Assembly: GCA_022483465.1 (NCBI GenBank) | Contig: JAKVNF010000004.1 | Span: 495,713-559,712 of the forward strand | DNA length: 64,000 bases | Source of the DNA: Lachnospiraceae bacterium | GTDB taxonomy: Bacteria; Bacillota; Clostridia; Lachnospirales; Lachnospiraceae | Direction of reading: 5' to 3' | In this document: piece by piece, positions 35,715-45,739 of the stretch | How positions within the stretch are numbered: the stretch's first letter is position 1 | Layout of the letters: every line of letters starts with the position of its first letter | The notes under the pieces: generated by a model | Told to the model about the DNA's origin: nothing | The model's input: only the letters and a program-made list of their open reading frames with translations | The model's database searches: none | Program-made: the position numbers and the translations under genes

Positions 35715-36536
35715 ATGACAGAGGGAATGGGGTTAGCAGCAATGGGAGCAGTAACACTTTGCGACGATTTCGAGCCGGAGAGCACCGCGCTCTCCAATCT
35801 CTTTATCGATGAATACATGAAGGATGCCAACGACGCGGAGCTGAAGATCTACCTGTATCTTCTGCGCGAGATGAAGGCAGGGAAGTCGACGAGCATCCTG
35901 GACATGGCGGACCAGTTCAACCTGACCGAGCGGGAGACCGTGCGGTGCCTGCGCTACTGGCAGGCCCAGGGCCTGGTGCACCTGTCCACCGATGAAGACG
36001 GCACCCTGACGGGGATCCGCCTCTTAGAGCCCCGTCCGAGACGCCAGCAGCGGGTCATCCCGATCACACCGATGCTTGGCGGCCATGGAAGCCAGGAGAG
36101 TGCGGCGCAGGATCTGAAGTTCACCCCGGCGCCGAAGGAGCCGCAGCCCGCAAGCCCGCGGCTTGCCTCCGGGGATGAGGCCGCCAAGGCACAGCTTCTG
36201 TTCATCGTCGAGAGCTACATCGGCAAGCCCCTCTCCCCCAAGGAGATGCAGACCGTCTACTACATCACCGATGACCTGCACTTCTCGGAGGACCTGGTGG
36301 ACTACCTGCTCCAGTACTGCGTCGGAATGGGGAAGAAGGACTTCCGCTACATCGAGAAGGTGGCCGCGAACTGGGCCGAGAGCGGCATCTCCACCGCCCG
36401 GGACGCCCAGAAGGCGGTGGCAGAGGGCAAGAAGAAGGCCTCAACCCGCAAGGGCACGGCCGGCGGACGCTTCAACAGCTTTGCGCAGAACACCTACGAT
36501 TTTGATGATCTGGAGAAAAAACTCCTGGAGAACTGA
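35715..36536 (+). CDS. dnaD: DnaD-domain primosome protein
   Basis: A 273-residue protein with an N-terminal winged-helix part (LKIYLYLLREM; LDMADQFNLTERETVRCLRYWQAQG) and a C-terminal DnaD/DnaB2-like helical region (YYITDDLHFSEDLVDYLLQYC), ending near the Phe/Asp-rich tail typical of the family. Family knowledge: helps load the replicative helicase at origins and restart sites. The start is uncertain: ATGs at 35715, 35727 and 35742 are in frame and homologues often begin near MGAVTL (35742). The helicase-loader gene follows 14 bases after its stop. Confidence 0.88.
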   Translation: MTEGMGLAAMGAVTLCDDFEPESTALSNLFIDEYMKDANDAELKIYLYLLREMKAGKSTSILDMADQFNLTERETVRCLRYWQAQGLVHLSTDEDGTLTGIRLLEPRPRRQQRVIPITPMLGGHGSQESAAQDLKFTPAPKEPQPASPRLASGDEAAKAQLLFIVESYIGKPLSPKEMQTVYYITDDLHFSEDLVDYLLQYCVGMGKKDFRYIEKVAANWAESGISTARDAQKAVAEGKKKASTRKGTAGGRFNSFAQNTYDFDDLEKKLLEN

Positions 36537-36550
36537 AGAGGAGGGCCGGT

Positions 36551-37525
36551 TTGGGTCTGACAAAGGAACAGTACGACCGCATCATGCAGGAATACGCGGC
36601 GGCGCGGGATAAAAACCTGCATGAGCAGACGAAAAGACGCCATCTGGTCTATGCAAAAATCCCGGAATATCAAAAGCTCGACAAAGAGATTCCATCCCTC
36701 GGGGTGGAATCTCTTCGCGCTGCCATCGGAAGCTCCCCGGAGGAGGGGCGCGCCCGCATGCAGGCGCTGCGCAAGGCGATCGACGAGCGCGTGGCAAGAA
36801 AGCGGCAGCTCCTTCGGGAGAACGGGTTCCCGGAGGACTACTTGGAGCTCCACTACGACTGTCCCGACTGCCGGGACACCGGCTACATCGACGGGCAGAA
36901 GTGCCACTGTCTCAAGGCCCGGGAGGTGAAGATCCTCTACGACCAGTCCAACCTAAAGAAGCTGACCGAGTCCAACAACTTCTCCCTGATGACCGACGCC
37001 TACTACGAGGGGGAGGACCGGCAGCTGTTCCACAAGGCGGCCGCCCTCGCCCGCTCCTTCGTCCAAAATTTCGACCGACACTATGAAAATCTTTATTTCT
37101 ATGGTACAGTCGGAACCGGAAAGTCGTTCCTTTCGATCTGCATCGCCAAGGAACTGCTGGACACGGGCCACGCGGTGCTGTACTTTTCCGCCGCGGGTCT
37201 CTTTGAACTGCTTTCTTCTTATGTATTCGGCAAGAAGCCGCGGGAGGACTATGCAGCCTTCCTGGATGCGCTGTACACGGCGGACCTGCTCATCATCGAT
37301 GACCTGGGCACCGAGCTCACCAACGGCTTCGTGAAGACGCAGCTGTTCGAGTGCATCAATGAGCGCCATCTGGGCAGCCGCTCCACCATCATCTCCACAA
37401 ATCTCTCCCTCAGGGAACTGCAGGGTGTATACTCTGACCGCATCTTTTCGAGAATAACCAGCAATTACACGGTATGCAAGCTGACAGGACCTGATATCCG
37501 CGTCCTGAAGAAAGTGAGGAAATAG
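36551..37525 (+). CDS. DnaI/DnaC-like helicase loader ATPase
   Basis: A 324-residue AAA+ ATPase. It has an N-terminal cysteine cluster (CPDCRDTGYIDGQKCHC) that should bind zinc, as in DnaI of Bacillus. The P-loop YGTVGTGKSFLSICIAK and Walker B LLIIDDLGTE follow, then a sensor region (STNLSLREL) and arginine-finger region (RIFSRI). Start is TTG 36551, with GAGGAGGG (36538-36545) five bases upstream. Together with DnaD it forms a primosome loading pair. The prs gene begins six bases after its stop. Confidence 0.9.
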   Translation: MGLTKEQYDRIMQEYAAARDKNLHEQTKRRHLVYAKIPEYQKLDKEIPSLGVESLRAAIGSSPEEGRARMQALRKAIDERVARKRQLLRENGFPEDYLELHYDCPDCRDTGYIDGQKCHCLKAREVKILYDQSNLKKLTESNNFSLMTDAYYEGEDRQLFHKAAALARSFVQNFDRHYENLYFYGTVGTGKSFLSICIAKELLDTGHAVLYFSAAGLFELLSSYVFGKKPREDYAAFLDALYTADLLIIDDLGTELTNGFVKTQLFECINERHLGSRSTIISTNLSLRELQGVYSDRIFSRITSNYTVCKLTGPDIRVLKKVRK

Positions 37526-37531
37526 GTAAGC

Positions 37532-38734
37532 ATGGAACCAGTTAGACGACATGACAAGCGCAGCCTGGAGACCATTCCTGTGGGCTCTCTCGGACTCATT
37601 CCGCTCACCGGATGTGAGCAGATCGGGCAGGAGATCGACTACTACCTGACCCAGTGGCGCGCCGAGCGCGAGGGAGAGCACAAGAACAGCCTTGCCTTTG
37701 CCGGATATCAGCGCCCCACCTACATCGTGGACTGTGACCTGCCCCGGTTCGGCACCGGAGAGGGAAAGGGTGTGCTGAACTCCTCCGTCCGCGGCATGGA
37801 CCTGTATATCCTGGTGGACGTGGTCAACTACAGCAAGACCTACCGCCTGTTCGGGGAGCAGAACCACATGTCCCCAGACGACCACTATCAGAACTTAAAG
37901 CGCGCGATCGCCGCCGTCGGCGGCAAGGCGCGGCGCATCACCGTGATCATGCCCTACCTCTACGAGGGCCGGCAGCACAAGCGCTCCATGCGGGAGTCTC
38001 TGGACTGCGCCATCGCCCTGCAGGAGCTGGTCCGCATGGGCGTCGACAACATCATCACCTTTGATGCCCACGATCCCCGCGTGCAGAACGCCATTCCCCT
38101 CTCCGGCTTCGACACCGTGCAGGCCTCCTATCAGTTCATCAAAGGGCTCCTGCGCCACGTGGAGGGTCTCCACATCGACAGCCAGCACATGATGGTCATC
38201 AGCCCCGATGAGGGCGGCATGAAGCGCGCCGTCTACATCGCCAACGTCCTCGGCCTGGACATGGGCATGTTCTACAAGCGCCGGGATTACACCCAGGTGG
38301 TGGACGGCAAGAACCCGATCCTGGCCCACGAGTTCCTGGGCTCCTCCGTCAAGGGCAAGGACATGATCATCATCGACGACATGATCTCCTCCGGCGAGAG
38401 CGTCCTGGACGTCGCCAAGGGCCTCAAGGAGCGCGGTGCTGCCCGCATCTTCGTCTTCTCGACCTTCGGCCTGTTCACCGCGGGCCTGTCCCAGTTCGAC
38501 AAGGCCTATGAGGATCACCTCATCGACAAGGTTCTCACCACCAACCTGATCTACCAGACCCCGGAACTTCTCTCCCGTCCCTGGTACATCAGCTGCAGCA
38601 TGAGCAAGTACATCGCCTACATCATCGACACGCTCAACCACGACAGCTCGATCAGCGACCTCTTAAACCCCGTCGCCCGCATCCAGAACATCGTGGAGCG
38701 CTACCAGGCAGGCGGCCTCAAGATCATCGAGTAA
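37532..38734 (+). CDS. prs: Ribose-phosphate pyrophosphokinase (long form)
   Basis: Makes PRPP from ribose-5-phosphate and ATP. The 400-residue product has the catalytic TFDAHDPRVQNAIP block and the PRPP-binding loop IIDDMISSGESVLD. It is longer than the usual ~315 residues, with extra sequence mainly at the N-terminus (about 80 residues) and internal loops; long forms occur in Lachnospiraceae-type genomes, from general knowledge. The PRPP loop has Ser-Ser-Gly-Glu where most enzymes have Asp/Thr-rich residues. It shares the transcript with dnaD and the loader and ends at a strong terminator. Confidence 0.92.
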   Translation: MEPVRRHDKRSLETIPVGSLGLIPLTGCEQIGQEIDYYLTQWRAEREGEHKNSLAFAGYQRPTYIVDCDLPRFGTGEGKGVLNSSVRGMDLYILVDVVNYSKTYRLFGEQNHMSPDDHYQNLKRAIAAVGGKARRITVIMPYLYEGRQHKRSMRESLDCAIALQELVRMGVDNIITFDAHDPRVQNAIPLSGFDTVQASYQFIKGLLRHVEGLHIDSQHMMVISPDEGGMKRAVYIANVLGLDMGMFYKRRDYTQVVDGKNPILAHEFLGSSVKGKDMIIIDDMISSGESVLDVAKGLKERGAARIFVFSTFGLFTAGLSQFDKAYEDHLIDKVLTTNLIYQTPELLSRPWYISCSMSKYIAYIIDTLNHDSSISDLLNPVARIQNIVERYQAGGLKIIE

Positions 38735-38754
38735 GCCATACCGAGTATAAAAAG

Positions 38755-38800
38755 CAATCCCGGAACAGAACCCTGTCGATTCTGTTCCGGGATTGTTTTT
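38755..38800. terminator. Bidirectional terminator
   Basis: A 16-base perfect stem (38755-38770 with 38780-38795) with a nine-base loop, five T on the plus side and CTTTTTAT on the minus side. It serves prs (plus) and the large exported protein gene (minus). Confidence 0.9.
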
Positions 38801-38828
38801 GTTGTCATGCGGCATTTCCCGCACCTGT

Positions 38829-41426
38829 TCAGTCGGTGCTCTGGACGGGGACGTAGGTGAGGAACCGGTTGCCGCTCGCCGAGAACAGGGTATTGGCCTC
38901 CTCCCGCTTCATCAGCGTGGAGCCCTGTGCCGGATCCCAGATCGCGACGTTCTCCGGGCCGTAGCCGGTGATGAGGACCGCGTTCTGTCCGTTGTCCGTC
39001 ACCGCCAGCACCGGGATGTTCACGGACGGATAGTAGAGCACCTGGTCCATTGTGCAGCCCGAGAGGTCCAGGACCTGGGCGGAGGTCAGGTTCTCGGAGA
39101 GGATCTCCTCGCTGGTCTTTCCCTCTGCCAGAAGATCCGACACAGAGACCGAGACGCCCTCGTAGCGCAGGATTGCATCCAGGCAGGCCGCGACGCTCCC
39201 GTCGCTTTCGTAGACCGCGGCGGTGCTGTCCTCCCCGCCGATCCCGTCGATCTCGCAGCGCTCGGCGGTGGTGCTCTCATAGACGGTCACCCCGCCGGGG
39301 CCGGTGACGACACCGGTCTCCGAGTCCGCGAGCCGCACCGCGTCGGAGGCGTCGGTGAAGCTCCGGTCATAGCCGTAGAGGCCGTAGACGTAGTAGAGGG
39401 CCGTGCCGGTCTCCTGCCCCGACTCATCCGCAAGGTCAATAACCGGGACGTCGCCGGAGACATACATTCTCGGCCGCACATAGCGCACATCCTTTGCGAG
39501 AAGCCCCGACACCGTCAGGTTCGTCACGGTCTCAAAGCGGTCTGAGCTCTCCGTCTGAATCAGCGTGGAGCCGTCGGACTCCCGGACCGTGCCCACGATC
39601 TCGTCGTCATCGGCCGCGATGTAGGACACCGTCCCGTCGCTGCTTGGCTTTTTCTGCACCCTGTGGAGGGTGATCTGGTTGTCGTCGATCACCGCCTCGG
39701 AGATGAGATACCCATCCGGCTCGTAGTCCAGAAGCACGTTCCGGTCCCGGTCCACGATGCGGATCGCATACATGGGCGTAAACCAGGTGCTGGTGCTGTC
39801 CTCGGAGGCATCGTCCGTGCGGGCGACGCCGTAGATCAGGTCCTCCCCCATGAAGCCGATCGGGATCAGGTTCTCCCCATCCCCGGCCTCAATGACGTTC
39901 CGGGAGAGGTCCGAGAGATCCTCCAGGACGATGTTGCCGGTGGTGCTGCCGCCGGAGGTCTCCTGGAAGGCAATCAGCTCGCCGCCCTCGGAGGAAGCGC
40001 TCTCCCCGCTGGTCCAGGACTCCACCACCCGGGAGGTGCCGCGGCGGGTGTTGATCTCATAGAGCTTGTTCTCGAGCAGCAGATACAGCCGCCCCGACTG
40101 GTTCAGGTAGGCGCTCTGCTCCACCTCGGACTGGAGCACCGCAAAGGAGCCGGAGAAGGAGAGGAAGGCGGTCTCTGTCACGCTCCGCTTGTCTGGCAAG
40201 TAGGTGCACAGGCTGACGCCGGTCTCCCCCTCGTGACTGCCCCGGTTCATGTACCCGTAGACCAGGAAGGAGACATTCCCGTCGCTGTCCATGCCCAGGA
40301 TCTTGATGTCGTGGTTCGGGCAGAGGCTCCTGCGGTCCGTCGTCCCCGCCTCCGCAAAGGAGAAGGCCGCCGCGGCCGTGCTGTCGCCGGCGCGGCAGAC
40401 GTACAGGCTCCCGTCCAGGACAAAGGCAACCTCGCTCCCGTCGTCGCTGGATACGGTCGTGACCGACGAGGGCGTGACGATCCCCAGGTGCACCGTGCTG
40501 TCGTCAAAGACGGCGGTGGAGGGGTCGTAGATCTCCTCCGCCGTGCGCTGGTAGCTCAAAAGGTGGAAGCGGTCGGACCCCTTCCGGATCCGGTAGTACT
40601 CGGTGCACTGGAGTGTGTGGGTCTCGGTATCCGAGGAGTCCCCCTCCTGGTCCGCGCCAACGCGCACCACAAAGGTTCCCTCCAGGATATAGGTGCTGTT
40701 CTCCGCCCGCAGGATGGAGAACACCGGTGCCACCGTCTCCTCGGGCAGGAGGTTGTTCCAGACCACCTGGTCATAGCTGGAGTTGATGTCCACCGAGGCC
40801 AGGGTGCTGTTGTCCGCCGAGTCGTCCGGCTCGATGTAGGTCTCGATGTACTTCTCGTTGTCCGCCTGGAGCGTCGTCTGATGGAAGGTGGAGACAAAGT
40901 CCAGGGCATCCAGGTAGGTGTCATCTTCTGCCGCCGCCATGCTGATCCGCGTGTAGTAGCGGATGCTGTCCTGGGCATCCGTCGAGACCACGAGAACGAG
41001 CAGGTACTCCCCGTCCGACGTCACCAGGTCCCCGAAGGTGACCTGGTAGGTGAGGACACCGCTGTCATCGGTGCTCTCGGGCGTCAGCTCATCCCGCTCG
41101 ATCAGGCGCTGTCCCGACTCGTCCCGGACCTCGGCCTGCACCGCGGTCACCGTGCCCCCCTCGGGATTTACCTGAAAGGAGAGGCTCCGGTCCGAGGACA
41201 GTGGCGTCAGCACCGCCCGGTACTTCTCCATGTCCCTTGGGGTGACAAAGCCCACCAGCTCATTGAACTGCTCCCCATTCGCCTCCATCGTGACAAGAGG
41301 AAGCGTGGGCTCCTCCATCGCCTCTGCGGTGGCGGAGGCCGTGTGGCCCGTGGCCAGCTCGATCAGGAGGATGGAGGCGATAAAAATACTGACCGCACAC
41401 ACGATGCGGATGATGGTTTTCTTCAT
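38829..41426 (-). CDS. Large exported protein with degenerate C39-like domain
   Basis: An 865-residue protein. The ATG at 41426 follows GGAAGG and gives an N-terminal signal or anchor (MKKTIIRIVCAVSIFIASIL). Then comes a long acidic, Ser/Thr/Asp-rich extracytoplasmic region with repeating beta-strand and SDG/GDG turns, suggestive of a propeller-like fold. The last 130 residues resemble a papain-like C39 peptidase fold: Cys748 in AACLDAILRYEGV and Asp831 in AIWDPAQGS, but the expected His position reads Asn815 (QNAVLITGYG). Catalysis is therefore doubtful; peptide binding is possible. It lies 111 bases after ntpD. I do not recognise a named family for the whole protein. Confidence 0.85.
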   Translation of the reverse strand: MKKTIIRIVCAVSIFIASILLIELATGHTASATAEAMEEPTLPLVTMEANGEQFNELVGFVTPRDMEKYRAVLTPLSSDRSLSFQVNPEGGTVTAVQAEVRDESGQRLIERDELTPESTDDSGVLTYQVTFGDLVTSDGEYLLVLVVSTDAQDSIRYYTRISMAAAEDDTYLDALDFVSTFHQTTLQADNEKYIETYIEPDDSADNSTLASVDINSSYDQVVWNNLLPEETVAPVFSILRAENSTYILEGTFVVRVGADQEGDSSDTETHTLQCTEYYRIRKGSDRFHLLSYQRTAEEIYDPSTAVFDDSTVHLGIVTPSSVTTVSSDDGSEVAFVLDGSLYVCRAGDSTAAAAFSFAEAGTTDRRSLCPNHDIKILGMDSDGNVSFLVYGYMNRGSHEGETGVSLCTYLPDKRSVTETAFLSFSGSFAVLQSEVEQSAYLNQSGRLYLLLENKLYEINTRRGTSRVVESWTSGESASSEGGELIAFQETSGGSTTGNIVLEDLSDLSRNVIEAGDGENLIPIGFMGEDLIYGVARTDDASEDSTSTWFTPMYAIRIVDRDRNVLLDYEPDGYLISEAVIDDNQITLHRVQKKPSSDGTVSYIAADDDEIVGTVRESDGSTLIQTESSDRFETVTNLTVSGLLAKDVRYVRPRMYVSGDVPVIDLADESGQETGTALYYVYGLYGYDRSFTDASDAVRLADSETGVVTGPGGVTVYESTTAERCEIDGIGGEDSTAAVYESDGSVAACLDAILRYEGVSVSVSDLLAEGKTSEEILSENLTSAQVLDLSGCTMDQVLYYPSVNIPVLAVTDNGQNAVLITGYGPENVAIWDPAQGSTLMKREEANTLFSASGNRFLTYVPVQSTD

Positions 41427-41448
41427 GTAGCTTACGTTCCTTCCGAAG

Positions 41449-41489
41449 AACAGCAAAACAAAACGGGCAGAGGGACGTCCCCCTGCCCG
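41449..41489 (-). terminator. Terminator or attenuator after the V-ATPase operon
   Basis: Arms CGGGCAG (41464-41470) and CTGCCCG (41483-41489) with a partly paired interior. On the minus strand TTTTGTTTTG follows. It stands 22 bases before the start codon of the exported protein gene, so it may end V-ATPase transcripts or meter readthrough. Confidence 0.8.
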
Positions 41490-41537
41490 AAACAGTTTAC
41501 CATATCCGCCATCCGGCGTGAACGCCAAATAGCCGCG

Positions 41538-42218
41538 CTAACCCTGTGCCGCGCCCTGCTCCATCTTTGCCTTGTAGTGGTGCGCATCCTCCAGCATCAT
41601 GTCCTTGACCTTCATCAGACGGACCTGGGTGCTGCGCTCGTTCTCATCCAGCTTCATGGAGATGTAGCGGATGTTCGCCTGGGTCTCCGGGATGATGACG
41701 TGCTCCAGCGCGTTCACGCGGCGCCGCGTCTTCTCGATCTCCGCCGACATCAGCTGGCAGGACTTCTCCACCTCGGCGAGGCGGAGCATATCCGGCAGCA
41801 CGTCGGAGAGCGACTTCACCGCGTCGTCCAGATCCCCGGACGTAAACGCCAGACCGTAGGAATAGATGTCGTTCTCGTCCGCGGTCCTGGTCTTGAAGGT
41901 AAAGTGCGGGATGTTGACGCTCATGACGTTCTTCGGCGTCATCTCCACGGAGACCTCCTGCTTGGGCGCCATCAGCGCCGTGTGCAGGGCCTCCTCGGAC
42001 ATGATGGCCCTGGCGAGGACGAAGTTGCCATTGGCAGCCCGGATCCCCGCTTCCACCTTCTGGCGAAGGCGCATGTTCTCGCGGACCAGGTCCAGGAACT
42101 GGCGCATCAGCTCATCCCGCTTGTCCTTGAGGAGCCGATGTCCCTTGACGGCCGTCACCAGTTTTTTCTTCTGCCGGGTCAGCTCCATCCGGGTGGGATT
42201 CACCTGTGTTGCAGCCAA
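41538..42218 (-). CDS. ntpD: V-type ATP synthase subunit D
   Basis: Central-shaft subunit that rotates inside the A3B3 head. The 226-residue product has the family N-terminus NPTRMELTRQKKKLVTAVKGHRLLKDKRDEL and long amphipathic helices at both ends (QVRLMKVKDMMLE), shown here only by short motifs such as LTRQKKKL and GHRLLKDKRDEL. It is the last of nine co-directional V-ATPase genes, 28 bases after ntpB, and is followed by a hairpin terminator. Confidence 0.95.
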   Translation of the reverse strand: MAATQVNPTRMELTRQKKKLVTAVKGHRLLKDKRDELMRQFLDLVRENMRLRQKVEAGIRAANGNFVLARAIMSEEALHTALMAPKQEVSVEMTPKNVMSVNIPHFTFKTRTADENDIYSYGLAFTSGDLDDAVKSLSDVLPDMLRLAEVEKSCQLMSAEIEKTRRRVNALEHVIIPETQANIRYISMKLDENERSTQVRLMKVKDMMLEDAHHYKAKMEQGAAQG

Positions 42219-42246
42219 ACTCGATCACCTCCTGACTCCTCTTGGC

Positions 42247-43620
42247 TCACTTCTTCTCGTAGTACTTGTCGAGCATCTTGTCGTTGATTCTCTTCAGCTC
42301 GGAACGGGGCAGCATCCGCAGCAGATCCCAGCCGATGTCCAGCGTCTCCTCGATGCTGCGGTCGGTCTGGTATCCCTGGGACACGTAGCGCTTCTCGAAT
42401 TCATCCGCAAACTTCGCGTACAGAAGGTCGGTGTCGGTCAGGGCGGCCTCGCCGAGAATGACCATCAGCTCCTTCGCGTCTTTGCCGCGCGCATAGGCGG
42501 CAAAGAGCTGGTTCAGGGTGGCGGAGTGGTCCTCTCTGGTCTTGCCTGCGCCGATACCCTTATCCTTCAGACGGGACAGGGAAGGCAGCACGTCGATGGG
42601 TGGTGTGATACCCTTGCGGTAGAGGTCACGGGAGAGAATGATCTGTCCCTCGGTGATGTAGCCGGTCAGGTCGGGGATCGGGTGGGTCTTGTCGTCCTCG
42701 GGCATCGTCAGGATCGGGATCATCGTGATGGATCCTTTCTTGCCGCGCTGACGGCCGGCGCGCTCGTACATCGTGGCCAGGTCCGTGTACATGTAGCCGG
42801 GATAGCCGCGGCGTCCGGGGACCTCCTTGCGGGCAGCCGAGATCTCACGCAGGGCGTCCGCGTAGTTGGTGATGTCGGTCAGGATGACCAGCACGTGCAT
42901 GTCCTTCTCAAAGGCCAGGTACTCCGCGGCGGTCAGTGCCATGCGGGGCGTACTGATACGCTCGACAGCCGGGTCGTTTGCCAGGTTGACAAACAGGACC
43001 GTGCGGTCGATGGCGCCGGACTGACGGAAGGACTCCTGGAAGAAATTTGCCTCCTCGAAGGTGATACCCATGGCGGCGAAGACCACGGCGAAGGGCTCAT
43101 CGGTGCCGCGCACCTTTGCCTGCCGCGCGATCTGGGCGGCCAGCTGTGCGTGGGGAAGACCCGAAGCCGAGAAGATCGGGAGCTTCTGTCCGCGGACCAG
43201 GGTGTTCAGTCCGTCGATGGCGGAGATGCCGGTCTCGATGAACTCGGAGGGATAAGCTCTCGCCGCCGGGTTCATGGGCAGGCCGTTGATGTCCATGCGC
43301 TTCTCGGGGATGATCTCGGGACCGCCGTCGATCGTGCGGCCCATGCCGTCGAAGACACGGCCCAGCATGTCCTCCGAGACGCCCAGCTCCATGGCGTGTC
43401 CCAGGAACCGGACTTTGGAGTGCTCCAGGTTGATGCCGGTGGAGGCCTCAAACAGCTGCACCAGGGCCCGGTCCTCATCGATCTCCAGGACCTTGCAGCG
43501 CCTCGTCTCGCCGTTTGCCAGCTCAATCTCGCCCAGCTCGTTGTAGGTGACGTTCTCCACGCCGCTCACCAGCATCAGGGGGCCGGTAACTTCCTGTATG
43601 GTGCGGTATTCCTTTGCCAT
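42247..43620 (-). CDS. ntpB: V-type ATP synthase subunit B
   Basis: Non-catalytic nucleotide-binding subunit of the V1 head. The 457-residue product has [30 protein letters not shown] in place of a true P-loop, [15 protein letters not shown] and [12 protein letters not shown], all diagnostic of the B subunit. It starts two bases after the ntpA stop, in the usual A-B-D order. Confidence 0.96.
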   Translation of the reverse strand: MAKEYRTIQEVTGPLMLVSGVENVTYNELGEIELANGETRRCKVLEIDEDRALVQLFEASTGINLEHSKVRFLGHAMELGVSEDMLGRVFDGMGRTIDGGPEIIPEKRMDINGLPMNPAARAYPSEFIETGISAIDGLNTLVRGQKLPIFSASGLPHAQLAAQIARQAKVRGTDEPFAVVFAAMGITFEEANFFQESFRQSGAIDRTVLFVNLANDPAVERISTPRMALTAAEYLAFEKDMHVLVILTDITNYADALREISAARKEVPGRRGYPGYMYTDLATMYERAGRQRGKKGSITMIPILTMPEDDKTHPIPDLTGYITEGQIILSRDLYRKGITPPIDVLPSLSRLKDKGIGAGKTREDHSATLNQLFAAYARGKDAKELMVILGEAALTDTDLLYAKFADEFEKRYVSQGYQTDRSIEETLDIGWDLLRMLPRSELKRINDKMLDKYYEKK

Positions 43621-43622
43621 AA

Positions 43623-45392
43623 TTACTCGTCCTCCTTTCCGACCAGATCTGCCATCTCGTGGGAGAGCTCATCGGTGACCTTCTTGTAGGCCCCGTCAAT
43701 CTCCTGCTCCGGCGTGTACTTGTAACGGCCGATCTGCTCTCTTGCGGGGAGCTTGACCAGCGCGTTGATGTCCGCACCGCTGTCGAGGGCGTGAACACCC
43801 TCCTCGTAGTAGGCGTACACCAGCTTCATCATGTAGTACTGCTTTTTCAGGGAGGTGTAGGTGTCGATCTCGTCGAAGGAGTTCTGGTGCAGGAAGTCCT
43901 CGCGGATGGACCGCGCGGCCTCCATCTTCAGCCGATCCTTCGGGGAGAGGGCATCCATACCAACCATCTTGACGATCTCGTTCAGGGAGGCCTCCTCCTG
44001 CAGAAGACTCATCAGGTTCTGGCGGGTCTCCATCCAGTCGGACTCCACGTTCTTGTTGAACCAGGGCTCCATGTCATCCAGGTACAGGCTGTAGGATGTC
44101 AGCCAGTTGATGGCCGGGAAGTGTCTCTGGTAAGCCAGATCCGCATCCAGTGCCCAGAAGACCTTGACGATGCGGAGCGTCGCCTGGGAGACGGGCTCGG
44201 AGATATCACCGCCGGGCGGCGAGACAGCGCCGATGGCGGACAGGGATCCCTCTCTGCCCTCCTTGCCCAGGGAGATGACGCGGCCGGCGCGCTCATAGAA
44301 CTGCGCCAGACGTGATCCCAGGTAGGCGGGATAACCCTCCTCGCCAGGCATCTCCTCGAGACGTCCGGACATCTCACGCAGGGCCTCGGCCCAGCGGGAG
44401 GTGGAGTCTGCCATCAGAGCCACCGAGTAGCCCATGTCGCGGAAGTACTCCGCCATCGTGATGCCGGTGTAGATGGAGGCCTCACGGGCCGCCACGGGCA
44501 TATCCGAGGTGTTGGCGATCAGGATGGTCCGCTGCATCAGGGACTCCCCGGTCCGGGGATCCTTGAGTTCCGGGAACTCGTTCAGAACGTCCGTCATCTC
44601 ATTGCCGCGCTCGCCGCAGCCGATGTAGACCACGATGTCCGCGTCTGCCCACTTGGCCAGCTGGTGCTGGGTGACGGTCTTGCCGGAACCGAAGGGTCCG
44701 GGGATGGCCGCCGTGCCGCCCTTGGCGATGGGGAAGAACGCGTCGATGACGCGCTGTCCGGTGACAAGCGGCATATCCGGCGGCAGTTTTTTCTTGTAGG
44801 GGCGGCCCTTACGGACGGGCCACTTCTGCATCAGGGTGACGGGGACGTCCCCCTTGTCGGTGGCGATGACGCCGATCTGCTCCTCCACGGTGTAGGACCC
44901 GGAGGCAAGGCTCTTGATGGTGCCGGAAACCCCGACGGGCACCATGATCTTCTGCACGACGACCGGGGTCTCCTGGACTGTGCCCAGGATGTCGCCCGCC
45001 TCCACCGCGTCCCCTACCTTTGCGGTGGCGTTGAAGGTCCACTTCTTCTCCCGATCAAGGGCGGGAACCTCCACGCCTCTTGTCAGGAGATTGCTGTGGG
45101 TCTTCTCCATGATCTTGTTGAGCGGTCTCTGAATGCCGTCATAGATGGAACTGATCAGTCCCGGTCCCAGCTCGACGGACAGCGGGGCATCGGTGGAGTA
45201 CACGGGCTCCCCCGGTCCCAGGCCCTGGGTCTCCTCATAGACCTGGATGGAGGCCTGGTCCCCGTGCATCTCAATGATTTCTCCGATCAGACCCTGCTCG
45301 CTGACGCGGACGACATCGTACATGTTTGCGTCACGCATGCCCTCCGCGATGACGAGGGGTCCTGCTACTTTTTTGATCTTCCCTGTGCTCAT
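43623..45392 (-). CDS. ntpA: V-type ATP synthase subunit A (catalytic)
   Basis: Catalytic ATPase subunit. The 589-residue product has the P-loop [17 protein letters not shown], the [17 protein letters not shown] arginine/glutamate region, [15 protein letters not shown] and the non-homologous insert typical of A subunits ([12 protein letters not shown]). Its ATG overlaps the stop codon of the subunit F gene (ATGA, 45389-45392). All catalytic motifs appear complete. Confidence 0.97.
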   Translation of the reverse strand: MSTGKIKKVAGPLVIAEGMRDANMYDVVRVSEQGLIGEIIEMHGDQASIQVYEETQGLGPGEPVYSTDAPLSVELGPGLISSIYDGIQRPLNKIMEKTHSNLLTRGVEVPALDREKKWTFNATAKVGDAVEAGDILGTVQETPVVVQKIMVPVGVSGTIKSLASGSYTVEEQIGVIATDKGDVPVTLMQKWPVRKGRPYKKKLPPDMPLVTGQRVIDAFFPIAKGGTAAIPGPFGSGKTVTQHQLAKWADADIVVYIGCGERGNEMTDVLNEFPELKDPRTGESLMQRTILIANTSDMPVAAREASIYTGITMAEYFRDMGYSVALMADSTSRWAEALREMSGRLEEMPGEEGYPAYLGSRLAQFYERAGRVISLGKEGREGSLSAIGAVSPPGGDISEPVSQATLRIVKVFWALDADLAYQRHFPAINWLTSYSLYLDDMEPWFNKNVESDWMETRQNLMSLLQEEASLNEIVKMVGMDALSPKDRLKMEAARSIREDFLHQNSFDEIDTYTSLKKQYYMMKLVYAYYEEGVHALDSGADINALVKLPAREQIGRYKYTPEQEIDGAYKKVTDELSHEMADLVGKEDE

Positions 45393-45739
45393 TTGCGCAG
45401 TGTCTCCTCCTTGTTGCTGCTGACATTCCCGAACAGGATGTCGCTGCCGACCGCCTGCTCGACGCTGTCCTTCACCCCCTGGATGCCGTCGCCGGTGTTG
45501 CCGGAGACGCCCGGGATCCGGATGATCGCGGGTACCATCTTGTCGCGGTACCTGCGGATCTCCTCCGGGATCTGGGAAGCCAGCTTCTCTGTGATGTAGA
45601 TGATGCCGTATCCGCTCTCTGCGATGTGGCGCAGGGTCTTCGCCCCCTCCTCCGGTGTCTTCACCGCAAAGGTGGTCAGCCCCAGCACCGCAAATCCGTA
45701 GATGCTGTCGTAATCCCCCAGTACTGCGATGTTATACAT
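45389..45739 (-). CDS. ntpG: V-type ATP synthase subunit F (ntpG position)
   Basis: A 116-residue Rossmann-like shaft subunit that binds subunit D. The N-terminus [17 protein letters not shown] is typical, as is the [11 protein letters not shown] strand. In the E. hirae naming the gene in this position is ntpG; in other schemes it is atpF. It overlaps the C subunit gene by eight bases and ntpA by four, a sign of tight co-translation. Confidence 0.93.
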   Translation of the reverse strand: MYNIAVLGDYDSIYGFAVLGLTTFAVKTPEEGAKTLRHIAESGYGIIYITEKLASQIPEEIRRYRDKMVPAIIRIPGVSGNTGDGIQGVKDSVEQAVGSDILFGNVSSNKEETLRK

